Origin: Reinekea marinisedimentorum
GTDB taxonomy: Bacteria; Pseudomonadota; Gammaproteobacteria; Pseudomonadales; Natronospirillaceae
Reading direction: 5' to 3'
Assembly: GCF_004341165.1 (NCBI RefSeq)
Contig: NZ_SLZR01000021.1
Location: 1-55,179, forward strand
Length of the DNA stretch: 55,179 nt
A program made the position numbers and the translations under genes. The notes beneath the pieces are model-generated. The model was given only the letters and a program-made list of their open reading frames with translations, had not been told where the DNA came from and did no database searches. Below, piece after piece: positions 37,065 through 46,363 of the stretch; within the stretch, counting starts at the first letter, position 1; every line of letters starts with the position of its first letter.

Positions 37065-37701
37065 GGTTGTCTCCTATGTTTTGTTTCAGTTTGGCCAGCG
37101 CCAGACGCAGGCGGGATTTAACGGTGCCCAGCGGAATATTCAATTGTTCAGCCAGTTGTTCGTGGGTGAGTTCCTGAAAGTAAAAGCCCTGCACCACTTC
37201 TTTTTGTGCTTCGGGCAACTCTTGCAGGTGTTCGTTAATCAGTGTTCTGTTTTTATCTTCAGCGAGGTCGGCAACCGGGTCGTCATCGGCCTCCATCAGT
37301 GGCCAGAAGTCGTCACTGAGGCAGTCTTCCTTGCTGTTATTGATTTTGCGCAGCAGGTCGAAGGCTGCGTTACGCATCACCGTAAACACCCAGGTGGTGG
37401 GCGCGCCCTTGTCCTGATTGTAAAGGTGTGCCTTGCGCCAGACGTTAGTCATGGTTTCCTGCACGATCTCATGGGCCAGCGCCTCATTGCCGAATTTGCT
37501 GATCGCAAACTGGCGAATTTTAGGTGCAAAGAATTTAAACAGCTCAGTAAAGGCTGCTTTGCTTCGGCTGCCGGCGACATCGCTTAACCAACGAGCCAGC
37601 TGCTGATGTTCAGTTTCTGTTTTCTCAGTTTCTGTTTTCATAGCTATAGGTTTAATGCCAATTGCGTTGCTTGGCAATAAACCGATTGAATGAGCTTGCA
37701 T
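37057..37701 (-). CDS. rpoE: ECF sigma factor of the RpoE-ChrR (ECF11) type
   Basis: This 214-residue sigma-70-family factor has region 2 (AFTELFKFFAPKIRQFAISKFGNEALAHEIVQETMTNVWRKAHLYN... PTTWVFTVMRNAAFDLLRK) and region 4 (LQELPEAQKEVVQGFYFQELTHEQLAEQLNIPLGTVKSRLRLALAKLK). Pairing with a ChrR-type anti-sigma assigns it to the singlet-oxygen group rather than envelope-stress RpoE. I keep the ATG at 37701, which has GAGG nine bases upstream and lies 36 bp after the -10; an internal ATG at 37641 is possible but has no clear site. It appears to activate its own promoter and two metabolic operons in the window. Confidence 0.92.
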   Translation of the reverse strand: MQAHSIGLLPSNAIGIKPIAMKTETEKTETEHQQLARWLSDVAGSRSKAAFTELFKFFAPKIRQFAISKFGNEALAHEIVQETMTNVWRKAHLYNQDKGAPTTWVFTVMRNAAFDLLRKINNSKEDCLSDDFWPLMEADDDPVADLAEDKNRTLINEHLQELPEAQKEVVQGFYFQELTHEQLAEQLNIPLGTVKSRLRLALAKLKQNIGDNHD

Positions 37702-37737
37702 GAATCATCGCCTCGGATCCGTTTTTTGCTGGTAGGT

Positions 37738-37765
37738 TTTACGCAGCAGCCGGCCGGCCGGATCA
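37738..37765 (-). promoter_or_regulatory. Autoregulated ECF promoter of the sigma/chrR operon
   Basis: On the minus strand TGATCC (37765-37760), 16-bp spacer, CGTAAA (37743-37738). The same -35, spacing and CGTA core occur at 35.4 and 49.4 kb. Confidence 0.85.
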
Positions 37766-37929
37766 CACTAATAAGGTTTTTATCGTAATTTTTAAGCGGC
37801 CGGCTCAGGCCTGCGTTCATTTCAGCTTAGATGTACTTAAAAGATCGCATTGCCAGAATGGCTGAGCTGGTCTTTGCTTGTGCTGACTCGTTCAAGGCGT
37901 TTTTACCTTTGCAAAGCAGGAGGCAGTTT

Positions 37930-38373
37930 ATGAAACAGCTTGTTTATTCCATCAGCATTCATCAGCCACGGGATATTGTTTTTCAGAAACTCACCGACAG
38001 AGCGCTGTTCCCGCACTGGGCAACGCCCTGGGGCCCGGACATGATCTGTGAGGGCGATTGGCGGCAGGGTGGGCACGTATCCTATATCGGCCAATCCGAG
38101 GGTGGCACCAAAATGCACATTGAAACCCTGGTGCTCGATGAAATGATCCGCGCGCACCACGTGGCCATGGTGAACCCGCAGAATGTTGAAGTGCCGCTCA
38201 GCGACGACATGATGAGAAAGTGGATCGGCACCGAAGAAAGCTACTATCTCAGGGAAGAATCGCCCTCTATAACCACGCTGGAAGTCGTCATCGTGACCGA
38301 TGATGCGTTTGAAGAAATGATGTCCGCCTGGCCAAAGGCTCTGCAGCTGTTTAAAGAGCTGTGCGAAGCCTGA
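37930..38373 (+). CDS. SRPBCC (START-like) domain protein
   Basis: This 147-residue protein resembles activator-of-Hsp90-ATPase-like or polyketide-cyclase-like SRPBCC proteins: IHQPRDIVFQKLTDRALFPHWATPWGPDM, GDWRQGGHVSYIGQSEGG, and the long C-terminal helix WPKALQLFKELCEA. These form a deep hydrophobic pocket. Ligand unknown. The ATG at 37930 follows AGGAGG; the frame reaches upstream to 37831. It is divergent from the sigma operon but its own upstream DNA lacks the TGATCC/CGTA motif, so membership in that regulon is not supported. The following 289 bp to the TonB receptor hold no gene. Confidence 0.75.
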   Translation: MKQLVYSISIHQPRDIVFQKLTDRALFPHWATPWGPDMICEGDWRQGGHVSYIGQSEGGTKMHIETLVLDEMIRAHHVAMVNPQNVEVPLSDDMMRKWIGTEESYYLREESPSITTLEVVIVTDDAFEEMMSAWPKALQLFKELCEA

Positions 38374-38662
38374 GCTGTCTCTGATTGGAGCTCAACCGGG
38401 CCCCATCCTGAATTGCCTGCATGCTGATTGGCAGCAGGCTTGCCCCTTCGTTTTATTAATCCGCGCATTAACAGTGTTCGCATCAATTAAATGGCACGCC
38501 ATTGTGAAGTTGCATCCACGAATACTGTTCGATTTATGCGCTATTCAATTTGATAACTACACTGAGTTTATAAGGAAAGTTGCAGGTTTCGCCGTTTAAG
38601 GGTGCCGGCATGCTTTTAACGTGACGTTGTTCGGATCATCAAATCTACAGAAGGAGTTCCCG

Positions 38663-40660
38663 ATGAACCATCCATCGCGTTCACTGCGCGGCGGCCTGGC
38701 TTCGTATTCAGGTTGTTTGGCTGCGGTGATTCTGGCCATGATTGGGTCGGCGGTTCAGGCATCAGACGTTGAAGATTTACTGGATCTGTCGCTGCAGGAT
38801 CTTCTCGATACCAAGGTGACATCGGTTTCCCGGCATCAGCAAAATTTGCTCAGTGCACCGGCTGCGGTCTATGTGGTGACCAGCGAAGAGATTCGCCGGC
38901 ACGGCTTTACGTCGATTCCGGAAGCGCTGCGCATGGTACCGGGCCTGCATGTCGCCTCAATTGACGGCAATAAATGGATGGTCAGCAGCCGCGGACTTTC
39001 TTCCCGCTATGGCAACAAGCTGCTGGTGCTGATCGACGGCCGTTCGGTCTACATCCCTTCGTTTTCCGGTGTTTACTGGGATACGCTGGATGTCATGATG
39101 GCCGACATCGACCGCATTGAGGTTATCCGAGGCCCCGGAGCCGCGCTCTGGGGGGCGAATGCGGTAAACGGCGTTATTAATATTATTACGCTGTCAGCCG
39201 ACCAGACCCAGGGCGGTCTGATCGAGGTTGCCACCGGCACCTATCTGGAGCATGAAGCCAACTTTCGCTATGGCGCTGAACTGAACGAGAACACCCACAG
39301 CCGGGTGTATGTAAAAAGCCGCGGCTACGGAGAAAACACCCTCTGGGAAGATGGCGAGGATGCCAACGACGACTGGCAGATTGCCAGTGCCGGCTTCCGT
39401 ATTGATGGCACGGTTGACCACGATGACCGCTGGACGCTTCAGGGCGATGCCTATCAGGCGGATGAAAACCAGCTGATCAGTACGCTCTATGTGCCGACAA
39501 CAGAAGTCGTGCAGTTTGGCGTGGAAGATGACTATGAAGCCTCCGGCTGGAATGTGCTGGGCCGCTGGGAGCATTCATTTGACGATCAGGCCAGCGCACA
39601 ACTGCAGATGTACTGGGATCACACCGAGCGCGATGAAATATACATTGGCCAGCAGCACGATACCTACGATTTAGACTTCCAGCACCATGTCAGCCCCGGC
39701 AGTAAGCATTCGGTCCTTTGGGGCATGGGCTATCGCCACATTGATGCCGAATATGACAACAGCTATGTCATTCAGATGCTGCCGGAAGACCAGACGCTGG
39801 ATCTGTACAGCGCCTTTGTTCAGGATGAAATCACCCTGGTGCCGGATACCCTGACCCTGACGCTGGGCACCAAACTGGAGTACAACTCGTTTACCGAATT
39901 TGAAGTACAGCCATCGGCACGCCTGCTGTGGATTCCGGCCGCGGGTAAAAGTGTGTGGGCCAGTGTTTCCCGAGCGGTACGCACGCCTTCTTTTTTAGAA
40001 GACTCCAGCGTGTTGCTCACCACGCCCACCATGACGCTTTCCAGTGGCAGCTCTTTGGAAGCAGAAGAGCTGATTGCCTATGAGCTTGGCTACCGCTATC
40101 ACGGCAGTAACCGGCTGACCTTCGACGCCAGCCTGTTTTTCAATCAGTACGATAACTATGAATCCTACGAACTGGTTTCAGCGACCGAGCTCTACTATGA
40201 CAACAACCTGTATGGCTACACCTACGGCGTTGAGTTTTCCACCGTCTGGCAGGCCAAGCCCTGGTGGCAGCTGAAGGCCAATTACGGCCTGGTGCAGATA
40301 GAAATGGATAAAACCGATGACAGCCTCGACTTAACGAGCGATGACAACGTTGAGGCCGCCTCGGCAGAGCACATCTGGTCGCTGCAGTCGTCGATTAACG
40401 CCGGTGCGAAATGGGAATGGGATACCTGGCTGTACTTCGTCAGTGAGATTGAAAAACCCAGCAACACCACCGATACCAGCGTAGACAGCTACATCAGCCT
40501 GAACACCCGCCTGGCGCGCAAAATTATGCCGGGCATGGAGCTTTCCATAGTCGGCAACAATCTCACCGACAGTTACCACATGGAGTACATCGGCGAACTC
40601 TATTCATCACCGACCGAGATGCAGCGCTCGGTGTACGCAAAACTTCGTTGGGAGTTTTAG
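38663..40660 (+). CDS. TonB-dependent outer-membrane receptor
   Basis: This 665-residue receptor has a signal peptide ending SAVQA-S at about residue 34. A plug domain follows (VTSVSRHQQNLLSAPAAVYVVTSEEIRRHG, RIEVIRGPGAALWGANAVNGVINII), then a beta-barrel ending in an aromatic residue (YAKLRWEF). The DLSLQDLLDTKVTSVSR segment is typical of receptors that sit next to YfiR-like and c-di-GMP genes. The start follows AAGGAG. Three genes (receptor, YfiR-like, GGDEF-EAL) are consecutive with gaps of 36 and 1 bp and are likely one operon. There is no Fur box upstream, so the ligand need not be iron. Confidence 0.92.
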   Translation: MNHPSRSLRGGLASYSGCLAAVILAMIGSAVQASDVEDLLDLSLQDLLDTKVTSVSRHQQNLLSAPAAVYVVTSEEIRRHGFTSIPEALRMVPGLHVASIDGNKWMVSSRGLSSRYGNKLLVLIDGRSVYIPSFSGVYWDTLDVMMADIDRIEVIRGPGAALWGANAVNGVINIITLSADQTQGGLIEVATGTYLEHEANFRYGAELNENTHSRVYVKSRGYGENTLWEDGEDANDDWQIASAGFRIDGTVDHDDRWTLQGDAYQADENQLISTLYVPTTEVVQFGVEDDYEASGWNVLGRWEHSFDDQASAQLQMYWDHTERDEIYIGQQHDTYDLDFQHHVSPGSKHSVLWGMGYRHIDAEYDNSYVIQMLPEDQTLDLYSAFVQDEITLVPDTLTLTLGTKLEYNSFTEFEVQPSARLLWIPAAGKSVWASVSRAVRTPSFLEDSSVLLTTPTMTLSSGSSLEAEELIAYELGYRYHGSNRLTFDASLFFNQYDNYESYELVSATELYYDNNLYGYTYGVEFSTVWQAKPWWQLKANYGLVQIEMDKTDDSLDLTSDDNVEAASAEHIWSLQSSINAGAKWEWDTWLYFVSEIEKPSNTTDTSVDSYISLNTRLARKIMPGMELSIVGNNLTDSYHMEYIGELYSSPTEMQRSVYAKLRWEF

Positions 40661-40696
40661 CGCAATTCTATCAATGCACGGAGTATGTGGCATGTT

Positions 40697-41233
40697 ATGA
40701 AAAGATTCGCAATCACGGTAAAAGCAGTAACACTGATCCTTCTGGTTTTTATGAGCGCCCAATTGGTTGCTCAGGATCAACTGCGTGATTACGAATTGAA
40801 AGCGGTACTGATATACAAACTCGCTAAGTTTGTAACCTGGCCGGAAGACTCCGGCACCACCTTCAACATTTGTGTTTATGGCCAGAACCCCTTTGGTGAG
40901 GCCCTGGATAAGCTAACGGGCGAGCTGGTGAACAACCAGCCGATCACCATCCGCTACCGCTCGCGCATTACCACTGATCTGAACGATTGTAATGTGCTGT
41001 TTATTGCCACCAGCGCGAACGGTCACCTTAACCGCATTTTACTGGCAACCTCCTACAGCCCTGTGCTGACGATCAGCGATATTCAGAATTTCGCCAGCTT
41101 TGGCGGCATGATTGAGCTGACCAATGCGAACCAGCAAATAGGCTTTCGTATCAATGTAAAGGCAGCAAAAGCGGTTGAGCTGAACATTGCCTCGCCGCTG
41201 CTGGAGCTGGCCACCATAGTGGGGGGGCGCTGA
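40697..41233 (+). CDS. YfiR-family periplasmic regulator (DUF4154)
   Basis: This 178-residue protein has a signal peptide (ITVKAVTLILLVFMSAQLVAQ) and the DUF4154 pattern: LKAVLIYKLAKFVTWPED, NICVYGQNPFGEAL, CNVLFIATSANGHLNRIL, FASFGGMIELTNANQQIGFRINVKAA. In Pseudomonas, YfiR binds the periplasmic part of the diguanylate cyclase YfiN and represses it. The neighbouring membrane GGDEF-EAL gene fits that pairing. Two in-frame ATGs (40685 and 40697) are possible; GGAG at 40680 is too close to the first and rather far from the second. A run of seven Gs lies six bases before the stop region. Confidence 0.85.
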   Translation: MKRFAITVKAVTLILLVFMSAQLVAQDQLRDYELKAVLIYKLAKFVTWPEDSGTTFNICVYGQNPFGEALDKLTGELVNNQPITIRYRSRITTDLNDCNVLFIATSANGHLNRILLATSYSPVLTISDIQNFASFGGMIELTNANQQIGFRINVKAAKAVELNIASPLLELATIVGGR

Positions 41234-41234
41234 T

Positions 41235-43355
41235 ATGCCCGGGCTGCACAACCTCTCCGTTGCAGCGAAGATCCGTTGGATGATCGTCTCGGTTGCGGCC
41301 TTCGCGTTGCTGCTGACAACCGCAATTTCGGTTTCCGTCGAGGTGAACAATACCCGTAATGCGCTGTTAGACCGCGTACAGATACTTTCCAATGTCATCA
41401 GCACCCACGTTACCGCGGCATTGAGCTTTGGCGATGCCCAAACCGCAACCCGGCTGTTGCAATCCATGGATTTCGATGCCGATATCATCCATGCGCAAAT
41501 ATATGAAATAGCTGAAGATGCACAGGCGTTTGCGAGCTATGACAACCCAGACTTTAAAGCAGCACACGAAATAGACAGCAGCCATCATGACTATTCTGTG
41601 CTGGAGCCAGGTCACGACTTTACCCTGGGCCGGCTGAATCTCGCCAGCCCGATTGAATTGGATGGCGAGACCATCGGCATGCTCTGCATTGAAGTGAGCC
41701 TTGCCAGTTTATGGCTGCAAATTTTACGTTACCTGCTGTCATCGCTGGCGATACTGCTGGTGGTACTGTTCTTCGTTTACCTGCTGGCGCGAAGGCTGCA
41801 ACGGCGTATTGCCGGTCCGTTTGAAAACCTGGTGCAGGGCATGAAAAACATTTCGGCCAGCAATGATTTTTCTCACCGCATTGAAAAGGGTGAGAACGAT
41901 GAAGTCGGCCAGATCATTGATAACTTCAATGAAATGATCGGGCAGATAGAACGCAGTAATCTGCAGATTCAGGCGAAAAACAAAGAGGTAGAGCAGCATG
42001 CCTTTTATGATGCCCTGACTGGCCTGCCTAACCGGCGCATGCTGATGCAGCAGTTGAGCAAAGAGCTGAACCGCTGCTCGCGAACCTTTAAAACCGGTGC
42101 ATTGCTGTATCTGGATCTCGATCATTTCAAGACCATTAACGACTCACTCGGCCATACCACCGGCGATATGCTTCTGAAAGAGGTTGCCCATCGGTTGCGC
42201 TCTCATCTTAGAAAGGGCGATACCCCGGCAAGGGTCGGTGGTGATGAGTTTGTGGTGATTCTCACCGATCTGGATGAGAACGTCGGTGTGGCTGCAGAAA
42301 ACGCACTGTCGGTCGCCGAGGCGCTGCGTAAGCAGCTTTCGTCACCCTACGTTATTGAAGAGCGCCGCTTGCATTCTTCGCCCAGTATTGGCATTGCGCT
42401 GTTTCATCACGCCAATGACAGCGCCGATGATCTGATTAAGCAGGCTGACCTGGCCATGTATAAAGCCAAAGAAGACGGCCGTAACCTGGTGCAGTTCTTT
42501 GCAGCCGATATGCAAAAGCTGGCCTTGCGGCGTATGCATATAGAAGAGGACTTGCGCCACGCGTTGGAAAGCGACCCAAACCAGCTGGAGCTGCACTATC
42601 AGCCGCAGGTGAATCACAACGGGGAGATCTTTGGTGCAGAGGCGTTAATCCGCTGGAATCACCCAACCAATGGCCGTATCAGCCCGGAAGAGTTTATCCC
42701 GGTTGCCGAGGTGACCGGTTTGATACACCCGCTGGGCAAATGGGTGTTGAGCCATGGTTTACAGCAGCTTTCGGTGTGGCAATCGAAGGGGTTAAACACG
42801 CAACTGGCCATTAACATCAGCCCCAATCAGTTTTTGCAGGAAGGCTTTCTGGAGACAGTGACCGAGGCGGTAAAAACCTGCGGCGTAAATGCCGAGCGCT
42901 TTGAGCTGGAGATTACCGAAAGCGTGATCATGCGCGATATCGATGAAGTGGTGGAGCTGATGAAAGAGCTGAAAACTCTGGGCATCAAGTTTTCAATCGA
43001 TGATTTCGGCACCGGCTATTCGTCACTGCAATACCTGACCAAGCTACCCATTTCAAAGCTGAAGATCGATAAATCGTTCATCAACGACCTGTTTACCGAC
43101 CCGAACGATGCCGCCATTGTGAATACCATTATTGCCATGACCAAACACCTGGGTGTGGCGGTTATTGCCGAAGGTGTGGAAACCCTGGAGGAAGCCAACT
43201 TCCTGTTCGAAAACGGTTGCGATGCCTTTCAGGGGTATTACTACGACCGGCCCATGCCGGCCACCGATATGGAAGGCCGCCTGCTGCAGCAAAAGGCCGG
43301 CTTTACTGCAATAGAAGCCGACACCGGCGAAGCTGCCAGTGCCGGTGGGCACTAG
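41235..43355 (+). CDS. Membrane GGDEF-EAL protein (c-di-GMP cyclase/phosphodiesterase)
   Basis: This 706-residue inner-membrane signalling protein has two membrane helices (about 16-33 and 158-180) around a periplasmic sensor of the CHASE8/YfiN type, then a HAMP linker (ENLVQGMKNISASNDFSHRIE). The GGDEF domain is intact: RVGGDEFVV, with an RKGD inhibitory site exactly five residues before it. The EAL domain is also intact: GAEALIRW, ITESVIM, DDFGTGYSS, LKIDKSF, IAEGVET. Both synthesis and hydrolysis of c-di-GMP are possible. It starts one base after the yfiR stop. The preceding receptor and YfiR-like protein suggest envelope signals set its activity. Confidence 0.93.
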   Translation: MPGLHNLSVAAKIRWMIVSVAAFALLLTTAISVSVEVNNTRNALLDRVQILSNVISTHVTAALSFGDAQTATRLLQSMDFDADIIHAQIYEIAEDAQAFASYDNPDFKAAHEIDSSHHDYSVLEPGHDFTLGRLNLASPIELDGETIGMLCIEVSLASLWLQILRYLLSSLAILLVVLFFVYLLARRLQRRIAGPFENLVQGMKNISASNDFSHRIEKGENDEVGQIIDNFNEMIGQIERSNLQIQAKNKEVEQHAFYDALTGLPNRRMLMQQLSKELNRCSRTFKTGALLYLDLDHFKTINDSLGHTTGDMLLKEVAHRLRSHLRKGDTPARVGGDEFVVILTDLDENVGVAAENALSVAEALRKQLSSPYVIEERRLHSSPSIGIALFHHANDSADDLIKQADLAMYKAKEDGRNLVQFFAADMQKLALRRMHIEEDLRHALESDPNQLELHYQPQVNHNGEIFGAEALIRWNHPTNGRISPEEFIPVAEVTGLIHPLGKWVLSHGLQQLSVWQSKGLNTQLAINISPNQFLQEGFLETVTEAVKTCGVNAERFELEITESVIMRDIDEVVELMKELKTLGIKFSIDDFGTGYSSLQYLTKLPISKLKIDKSFINDLFTDPNDAAIVNTIIAMTKHLGVAVIAEGVETLEEANFLFENGCDAFQGYYYDRPMPATDMEGRLLQQKAGFTAIEADTGEAASAGGH

Positions 43356-43359
43356 TGGC

Positions 43360-43557
43360 TCAGCTTTCGATCACATCAAACCCAGCCATTTCAACGGCTT
43401 CTGTCAGCGCTTCTTTATCGGCATTGCCGGTAATTTGCGCCAGCTTGGTCTCCAGTGAAAAGCTAACACCTTCCACGCCCTTTACCTGAGTCAGTGCTTT
43501 TTCGATAGACTTCACGCAGCCGTTGCAGGTTGCCCCTTCAATTTTCAGTTCAATCAT
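43360..43557 (-). CDS. copZ: Copper chaperone (HMA domain, CopZ-like)
   Basis: This 65-residue cytoplasmic metallochaperone is a single heavy-metal-associated domain with the metal site GATCNGC near residue 10 and the usual GV-x-GVSFSLETKLAQI strand pattern. It would deliver Cu(I) to CopA. The start overlaps the copA stop by 4 bp, so the two are coupled. Confidence 0.92.
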   Translation of the reverse strand: MIELKIEGATCNGCVKSIEKALTQVKGVEGVSFSLETKLAQITGNADKEALTEAVEMAGFDVIES

Positions 43558-45926
43558 GTGTTGTTTCCTTCAGGTTGATGTTCAGACAGGCTTTTTGGGT
43601 TCCAGCGCAGCAGCAACACCGAGCTGCTGACCACGCTGACACTGGAAAACGCCATCGCCGCACCGGCAACAATAGGGCTGAGCAGGCCAAAGGCCGCCAG
43701 CGGAATACCAATGCAGTTGTAAATAAAGGCCCAGAACAGGTTCTGATAAATCTTCTGCTGGGTTTTTTGTGCAATCTGAATGGCCTCGGCCACCAGGTTA
43801 ATATCCGGGCGCATCAGGGTAATGCCGGCGGTTTCCATCGCAACATCGGCACCACTGCCCATGGCGATGCTGACATCGGCCTGCGCCAGAGCCGGGGCAT
43901 CGTTAATGCCATCGCCCACCATCACCACCGGGCTGGCCTTTTTCTGCAGCTGAATCACGGCCTGCGATTTATGCTCGGGCAGTAATTCGGCCATCTGGTG
44001 ATCCAGCGCCAGGGTTTGCTGCACCGAGTCGGCCACGCTTTTGCGGTCGCCGGTGAGCAACCAGATTGCCCAGTTGCGCTGCTTCAGCCATTGAATCAGC
44101 CCGGCTGATTCAGCACGGATGGCATCCGAAATATCGAAGCGGGCCATCAGCTGATCATCCATGGCCACCCAAACCGGGGTGGCGTCGCCGGCCAGATGTT
44201 CAAAGTGAGGTGGTTCGAGCGTCAGGCCCTGTTCGCTGAACAGCCGCTGGTTGCCGATGATCAGCCGGTGTTGCAGCGTTGAGGCAATTACACCTCGGCC
44301 GGAGACGTTTTCGAACGTCATCTCATCGCTGCTGGCGTCGGCATCCTTGAGCGACTCGACCATGGCCCGCGCCAGTGGGTGCTGGCTTTGCTGCTGAGCC
44401 TGTTTAACCAGCGCCAGCAGGGCCGGCGTGGCTGACCAGTTTTCCAAATTCTGCACCTGTGGCGTACCCACGGTGAGGGTGCCGGTTTTATCGAAAGCGA
44501 TGGTGCCGGCGCGCTGCAAAAGATGCAGCTGATTGATATCGCGCACCAGTACCCCGCGGCGGGCACCGACACCGGTAGCGGCCATAATGGCTGTTGGCGT
44601 AGCCAGCCCGAGCGCGCAAGGGCAGGCAATCACCAGCACGCTGACGGCCGCCACCACGGCGGCATCGAACGAGACCAGCCAGCTTTGCAATGCAAAGGTG
44701 AGCACCGCAATGGCGACCACCACCGGCACAAACACGGCGGAAATTTTATCGACCTGCTTCTGGATTTCCGGCTTTTGCATCTGCGCGTTGTTGACCAGTG
44801 AAACAATCTGCTTAAGGCGGAAATGCTCCGGTGATTTATGCACACGCACGCGTACGCTGCCGTCCATATTACGGGTGCCGGCCAGAACGGTATCTTCGGC
44901 CGCCTTGCTCACCGGCAGACTTTCCCCGGTCAGCATCGACTCGTTCACCGCAGTTGTGCCGGAAATAATAATGCCATCGGCAGGGACGGTATCGCCCGGC
45001 TGAATTTGAATTTCATCGCCCACCGCCAGTTGTGAAACCGGCGTCTCTATCAATTGCCCGGCCTGCCACTGTTGCGCCACCGGTGGCTGCAACGCCATCA
45101 GCTGATGAATGGCATCGCCGGCCATGTTTTTGGCGCGTGCCTCCATCCATTTACCGAGCATCACCAGGCTGATGACCACGGCCGCGGCTTCAAAGTAGAG
45201 GTGATGACTGCCCACCACCAGCCACAGGTACAGGCTGTAGCCATAGGCGGCCGATGTGCCCAGCGCCACCAGCACATCCATGTTGGCACCGCCGTTTTTC
45301 AGCGCGTGGTAAGCGCCTTTATAGAAGCGGGCACCCAGCCAAAACTGCACCGGCGTGGTCAGTGCAAACTGCAACCAGCCGGGCAGCATCCACGGCAGCC
45401 CGATCATGCTGGCGACCATGCCGATGACCATAGGTAAGCTCAGCGCAAGGCCGATCAGCGCCTGCTGCAACAGTTGCGTGTGTGAATCCTGATGGGTCTT
45501 TTCGGCGCTGCTGGCTTTAACCACGGGGTAGTTGATGGCGGCCAGGCGCTCCTGAATCTGTGCCTGCGAGCAGACGCCTTCGGTCCATTCAACCTGAATC
45601 TGACTGGTCGCCGGGTTGGCCGAAACCGAGACAACGCCGGGCATACGCCGCAGCGCTTTTTCTATGCGCGCGGTACAGGCGGCACAGGTGACATTGGCAA
45701 CATTCATCTGCGCGCGGCTGGTTTCGGTACTGAAGCCTGCCTGTTCAATCCACTGGGCAACCTCGGCCAGTTGCCGGTTGGAATCGACACGCAGATCGAG
45801 CGTTTCCAGCGCCAGGTTCACGCTGGCCTGCTCCACGCCGGGCCGTTTACTGAGGGATTTTTCCAGCCGGTTAACGCAGGCTGCGCAGGTCAAGCCGTTC
45901 ACCGGGATAATAACGTGGCTGCTCAA
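43554..45926 (-). CDS. copA: Copper-exporting P1B-type ATPase CopA
   Basis: This 790-residue inner-membrane pump exports Cu(I). Two N-terminal HMA domains carry GLTCAACVNRLE and NVTCAACTARIE. Eight membrane helices follow, with the transport motif CPCALG, the TGES actuator loop (LTGESLPV), the phosphorylation site DKTGTLT, the HP motif (SQHPLARA), and GDGINDAPAL. The MxxSS and YN signatures near the end (IYNCIGIPLAA, FSSVSVVSSS) fit the Cu(I) subclass. A MerR-type promoter lies upstream. No CueR gene is present in the window. Confidence 0.96.
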   Translation of the reverse strand: MSSHVIIPVNGLTCAACVNRLEKSLSKRPGVEQASVNLALETLDLRVDSNRQLAEVAQWIEQAGFSTETSRAQMNVANVTCAACTARIEKALRRMPGVVSVSANPATSQIQVEWTEGVCSQAQIQERLAAINYPVVKASSAEKTHQDSHTQLLQQALIGLALSLPMVIGMVASMIGLPWMLPGWLQFALTTPVQFWLGARFYKGAYHALKNGGANMDVLVALGTSAAYGYSLYLWLVVGSHHLYFEAAAVVISLVMLGKWMEARAKNMAGDAIHQLMALQPPVAQQWQAGQLIETPVSQLAVGDEIQIQPGDTVPADGIIISGTTAVNESMLTGESLPVSKAAEDTVLAGTRNMDGSVRVRVHKSPEHFRLKQIVSLVNNAQMQKPEIQKQVDKISAVFVPVVVAIAVLTFALQSWLVSFDAAVVAAVSVLVIACPCALGLATPTAIMAATGVGARRGVLVRDINQLHLLQRAGTIAFDKTGTLTVGTPQVQNLENWSATPALLALVKQAQQQSQHPLARAMVESLKDADASSDEMTFENVSGRGVIASTLQHRLIIGNQRLFSEQGLTLEPPHFEHLAGDATPVWVAMDDQLMARFDISDAIRAESAGLIQWLKQRNWAIWLLTGDRKSVADSVQQTLALDHQMAELLPEHKSQAVIQLQKKASPVVMVGDGINDAPALAQADVSIAMGSGADVAMETAGITLMRPDINLVAEAIQIAQKTQQKIYQNLFWAFIYNCIGIPLAAFGLLSPIVAGAAMAFSSVSVVSSSVLLLRWNPKSLSEHQPEGNNT

Positions 45927-45960
45927 GGGGGAGCCTCCTGCTTAACAGTTAATCGCCTTC

Positions 45961-45991
45961 AGCATGTCATTTAGAGCCGCTCTAACGTCAA
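45961..45991 (-). promoter_or_regulatory. MerR-family (CueR-like) promoter of copA-copZ
   Basis: On the minus strand TTGACG (45991-45986) and CATGCT (45966-45961) are separated by the long 19-bp spacer typical of MerR-controlled promoters. The spacer contains the perfect palindrome TTAGAGCGGCTCTAA (45985-45971). Confidence 0.72.
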
Positions 45992-46037
45992 GGGCTTTAA
46001 ACAGCGTTTACATAAAATGCTTGGCAAATTATTTTAA

Positions 46038-46299
46038 GGGCACCTCTAATAACTCTGATATGTCTCTGCGGAGTCTAAAAAGCTCAGCGGCAAGGCGACG
46101 ATGAAAAATCATAGTTATTCTATCTTTTGAAATCGTCAACGCAGTCGATGGGCTTTTTAGGACCGCCCTTTGGGGCCTTCAGGAAAAACATCTGTCGTTG
46201 TTGCGATTCTTGCAAAGGTCTCGACATTCGCTGCGAACCGCGCCTAGTCAGCTGTTTTTCCTGAAGGCCAGAGATATATCAGAGTTATTAGAGGTGCCC
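46038..46299. mobile_element. MITE-like element with 31-bp terminal inverted repeats
   Basis: The 262-bp element begins and ends with GGGCACCTCTAATAACTCTG in inverted orientation; the repeats span 31 bp with one mismatch. It is flanked on both sides by TTAA, a possible 4-bp target duplication. Inside are two further inverted pairs, CTAAAAAGC (46075-46083 with 46152-46160) and a 17-bp pair (46174-46190 with 46253-46269). No coding frame is present. It lies between copA and the Cys-rich gene. Confidence 0.8.
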
Positions 46300-46363
46300 T
46301 TAAATAAATCAGCCCCGTTTGAGCATCAGTTTGGTAAACTGCAGGCAACCCACAGGAATCTGC

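Noticed and set aside
37831-38373. SRPBCC gene as a member of the ECF regulon
   Set aside because: It is adjacent and divergent, but no TGATCC-N16-CGTA motif precedes it on the plus strand.
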